This document shows positions 45,588-47,589 of a stretch of 47,589 nucleotides of DNA, piece after piece. The position numbers were made by a program, and so were the translations under genes. The stretch lies in contig DASPHG010000059.1 of the NCBI GenBank assembly GCA_035629775.1, forward strand, positions 1 through 47,589, given 5' to 3'. Every line of letters begins with the position of its first letter. The stretch's first letter is position 1. The DNA is from DASPHG01 sp035629775 (GTDB lineage: Bacteria; Actinomycetota; Thermoleophilia; Solirubrobacterales; Thermoleophilaceae). The notes under the pieces were generated by a model, which was given only the letters and a program-made list of their open reading frames with translations, ran no database searches and was not told the DNA's origin.

Positions 45588-46325
45588 ATGATCACTTCAC
45601 CCGACAACCAGAAGCTCAAGGAGATCCGCAAGCTGGCGCGCAGCCGGCGGCGGACCGACCTGTTCATCGCCGAGGGCGAGGACCTGGTGGACGCCGCCGC
45701 GGCGGCCGGGTGGGAACCCGAGTACGTGCTGCGCGCGGGTGTCGACGTGGAGGAGAAGCTCTTGGCCGACGCCTCGACGCTCGGGTCGGGGACTCGGGTG
45801 ATCGGGGTCTATCGCGAGCGGTGGTCCGAGCCGGGCGGCCTGCTCTCGCTCTTCCTCGACGGCATCAAGGATCCGGGGAACATCGGCACGATCATCCGCT
45901 CGGCGCATGCGCTCTGCGACGGCCCGGTGATCATCGGGCCGCGGTGCGCCGACCCGTTCGGCGCGAAGGCCGTGCGGGCGAGCATGGGCTCGATCTTCGC
46001 GCGGCCGCCGGGGCGATTGCACAGGGGGCCTGGCCCCCTGTTCAGTTCATTTACCACGGGGCCAGGCCCCTTGGTAAATCTGCCCGGCACGCGGGTCGCC
46101 CTGGTCCGCGACGCTCCGCGCACGGTGCGTGAGCTCGAGCTGTACGGCCCCGTTGTCGTGATGGTCGGCGGCGAGCGGGCAGGGCTGGGCCCGGATGCGC
46201 TGAATGCGGCTCACGTGAGAGCACGGATCCCGATCCGGGACGACGGGCCCGACTCGCTGAACGCGGCGATGGCCGCGACCGTCGCGCTGTACGAGCTCGG
46301 ACATAGGATCGCCGCCGATGGCTGA
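45588..46325 (+). CDS. SpoU/TrmH-family RNA 2'-O-methyltransferase
   Basis: A 245-aa protein. The N-terminal substrate-binding domain (about 1-75, SPDNQKLKEIRKLARSRRRT) is followed by the SpoU knot domain: DGIKDPGNIGTIIRSAHALC (motif 1 with the key Asn and Arg), MVGGERAGLGPDAL (motif 2) and IPIRDDGPDSLNAAMAATVA (motif 3). It methylates ribose in rRNA or tRNA; the target is unknown. Between about residues 143 and 166 an extra segment (RLHRGPGPLFSSFTTGPGPL) is encoded by two palindromic repeats without breaking the frame. Its stop overlaps pheS. Confidence 0.9.
   Translation: MITSPDNQKLKEIRKLARSRRRTDLFIAEGEDLVDAAAAAGWEPEYVLRAGVDVEEKLLADASTLGSGTRVIGVYRERWSEPGGLLSLFLDGIKDPGNIGTIIRSAHALCDGPVIIGPRCADPFGAKAVRASMGSIFARPPGRLHRGPGPLFSSFTTGPGPLVNLPGTRVALVRDAPRTVRELELYGPVVVMVGGERAGLGPDALNAAHVRARIPIRDDGPDSLNAAMAATVALYELGHRIAADG
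46022..46078. repeat. Pair of palindromic repeats inside the methyltransferase gene
   Basis: First palindrome 46022-46040: CAGGGGGCC-T-GGCCCCCTG, perfect. Second 46050-46078: 14-base arms TTTACCACGGGGCC / GGCCCCTTGGTAAA around a central A, with one mismatch. The 9 bases between are TTCAGTTCA. Both could fold into strong hairpins in RNA or ssDNA; they look like a REP-type unit. Confidence 0.8.
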
Positions 46326-47370
46326 CGCCTTCCAAGAGATCCGCGCGCGGGCCGAGGCGGAGATCGAGGCCGCAACGACCGTGAGCGAGCTCGAGGACGT
46401 TCGCGTCCGCCACCTGGGGCGCAAGGCCGAGCTGACCACGAAGCTGCGCTCGATCGGCCAGCTCCCGGCCGAGGAGCGCGGCCCGGTGGGCAAGCAGGCG
46501 AACGAGGTCCGCCAGGCGCTCGAGGCGGCGATCGACGGGAAGGTGCGGCGGCTCGAGGACGCGGAGCTCGAGGCGCGCCTCAGCGAGGACCGGATCGACG
46601 TGACGCTTCCCGGCGATCCGCCCAGCCCGGCGGGGCGGCTGCACCTGATCACCGAGACGCGGCGCGAGATCGAGGACATCTTCATCGGGCTCGGGTTCAA
46701 CGTCGCCGAGGGCCCGGAGGTCGAGTACGACTACTACAACTTCACGTCGCTGAACCACCCGCCCGGGCACCCGGCGCGGATGCTCCAGGACACGTTCTAC
46801 TTCTCCGACGACGTCCTGCTGCGGACCCACACCTCGCCGATGCAGGTGCGGGCGATGGAGCGCCAGGAGCCGCCGATCTACATCGTCGTTCCCGGCAAGG
46901 TCTACCGGCGCGACCACGACGCCACGCACACGCCGATGTTCCACCAGATCGAGGGGCTGGCGATCGACGTCGACATCACCCTCGGCGACCTGCAGGGCGT
47001 GCTGCTCGAGTTCGTGCGGGCGATCTTCGGCGCCGAGCGCGAGATCCGGCTGCGGCCGCACTACTTCCCGTTCACCGAGCCGAGCGTCGAGGTGGACGTG
47101 TCGTGCTTCGCCTGCGGCGGCACCGGCGTCCTGCCGGACGGCGGGCGCGACAACCTCTGCAAGGGCTCGGGGTGGATCGAGATCCTCGGCTCCGGGATGG
47201 TGGACCCGAACGTGTTCGGGTTCGTGCGCGAGATGGGCTACGACCCCGAGCGGGTCCAGGGCTTCGCCTTCGGGATGGGGATCGAGCGGATCGCGATGCT
47301 CAAGCACGCGATCCCGGACCTGCGCAAGTTCTTCGAGAACGACGTCCGCGTGCTGAGGCAGTTCCGATGA
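46318..47370 (+). CDS. pheS: Phenylalanyl-tRNA synthetase alpha subunit
   Basis: A 350-aa class II catalytic subunit. Coiled-coil N-terminus (1-90, tRNA contact), then core with HPPGHPARMLQDTFY, motif 2 region VYRRDHDATHTPMFHQIEGL and motif 3 FGMGIERIAMLKH. Four Cys (CFACGG... NLCKGSG) lie in the usual strand region. ATG 46318 overlaps the methyltransferase frame. It overlaps pheT (ATGA), as usual, with which it forms the alpha2-beta2 enzyme. Confidence 0.96.
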   Translation: MADAFQEIRARAEAEIEAATTVSELEDVRVRHLGRKAELTTKLRSIGQLPAEERGPVGKQANEVRQALEAAIDGKVRRLEDAELEARLSEDRIDVTLPGDPPSPAGRLHLITETRREIEDIFIGLGFNVAEGPEVEYDYYNFTSLNHPPGHPARMLQDTFYFSDDVLLRTHTSPMQVRAMERQEPPIYIVVPGKVYRRDHDATHTPMFHQIEGLAIDVDITLGDLQGVLLEFVRAIFGAEREIRLRPHYFPFTEPSVEVDVSCFACGGTGVLPDGGRDNLCKGSGWIEILGSGMVDPNVFGFVREMGYDPERVQGFAFGMGIERIAMLKHAIPDLRKFFENDVRVLRQFR

Positions 47371-47589
47371 GAGCGCCTTACAGCTGGCTCACCTCCTACT
47401 GCGACCCGGGGCTCTCCGCCGAGGAGGTCGGCGAGACGCTGGCGATGCACTCGATCGAGCTCGAGCGGATCTCGCATGTCGGCACGCCGAGTCCGGATGG
47501 CTTCGTCGTGGGATGGGTGCTTACCGTCGAGCCGCACCCGGACGCTGACCGACTGCGGGTGTGCCGCGTGGACACGGGGGGTGTCCAGC
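47367..47589 (+). CDS. pheT: Phenylalanyl-tRNA synthetase beta subunit (5' part)
   Basis: The first 74 codons are visible; the gene runs off the right edge. The start MRAPYSWLTSYCDPGLSAEE and the B1 tRNA-binding-like segment (VVGWVLTVEPHPDADRLRVC) are typical of bacterial PheT. Translationally coupled to pheS by an ATGA overlap. Confidence 0.93.
   Translation, partial: MRAPYSWLTSYCDPGLSAEEVGETLAMHSIELERISHVGTPSPDGFVVGWVLTVEPHPDADRLRVCRVDTGGVQ

Noticed and set aside
1..47589. CRISPR array, rRNA operon, insertion sequence
   Set aside because: No regularly spaced direct repeats with unique spacers, no rRNA signatures, and no transposase frames were found.

Overview
This 47.6 kb window is a piece of a high-GC actinobacterial chromosome. 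A Thermoleophilia-like (Solirubrobacterales-type) host fits best. The signs are very high third-position GC, several apparently leaderless promoters, a WhiG/FliA-type sigma factor, an EF-G-like GTPase, a resuscitation-promoting-factor-like transglycosylase and a monoderm type IV pilus locus. The lineage is inferred from gene content only.

Layout. 1-6.7 kb: cell-wall L,D-transpeptidase, a small convergent gene, XerC-type recombinase, the sigma factor (which appears to start at CTG), an EF-G paralogue, two small conserved proteins and an RNase H-like nuclease. 6.9-8.3 kb: a secreted thrombospondin type 3 repeat protein. Upstream of it lies a textbook sigma28/WhiG-type promoter (TAAA-N15-GCCGACAA), a plausible target of the sigma factor 4 kb away.

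8,341-21,151: a 12.77 kb integrated phage-like element in a tRNA-Gly(GCC) gene, bounded by 45-bp identical att repeats. It carries an excisionase-like protein, an OB-fold-like protein, a replication initiator with an internal iteron-like cluster, an HK97-fold major capsid protein, a 1,765-aa tape measure protein with two peptidoglycan-cutting domains, a divergent HTH regulator and a tyrosine integrase. Terminase, portal, protease, tail tube, baseplate and lysis genes are not visible. The gene set suggests a satellite or reduced element that supplies its own capsid and tape measure. The integrase reading frame runs through the attachment site into the tRNA, so its C-terminus should change on excision. 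Repeated 10-mers near both ends look like integrase arm sites.

21.1-23.4 kb: tRNA-Gly, tRNA-Cys(GCA), tRNA-Val(GAC), an SDR epimerase and two small genes. 23.7-32.4 kb: a divergent type IV pilus locus, with pilM-N-O and a PilP-position gene leftward, and pilB plus three pilin-like proteins with FN3 or PKD-like domains rightward. It is followed by a transglycosylase/M15-type peptidoglycan hydrolase (32.5-34.8 kb). 34.8-41.8 kb: a small conserved protein, an NHL/PKD secreted protein, peptide deformylase, a double-ACT protein, a phosphoesterase, a metallo-beta-lactamase-fold hydrolase, an Rpf-like protein and a TreT-like glycosyltransferase. 41.8-47.6 kb: translation genes thrS, infC-rpmI-rplT, a SpoU methyltransferase whose frame contains two palindromic repeats, pheS, and the start of pheT, which runs off the window.

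Most adjacent genes overlap by 1-4 bases (ATGA/GTGA), so expression by translationally coupled operons is the rule here.
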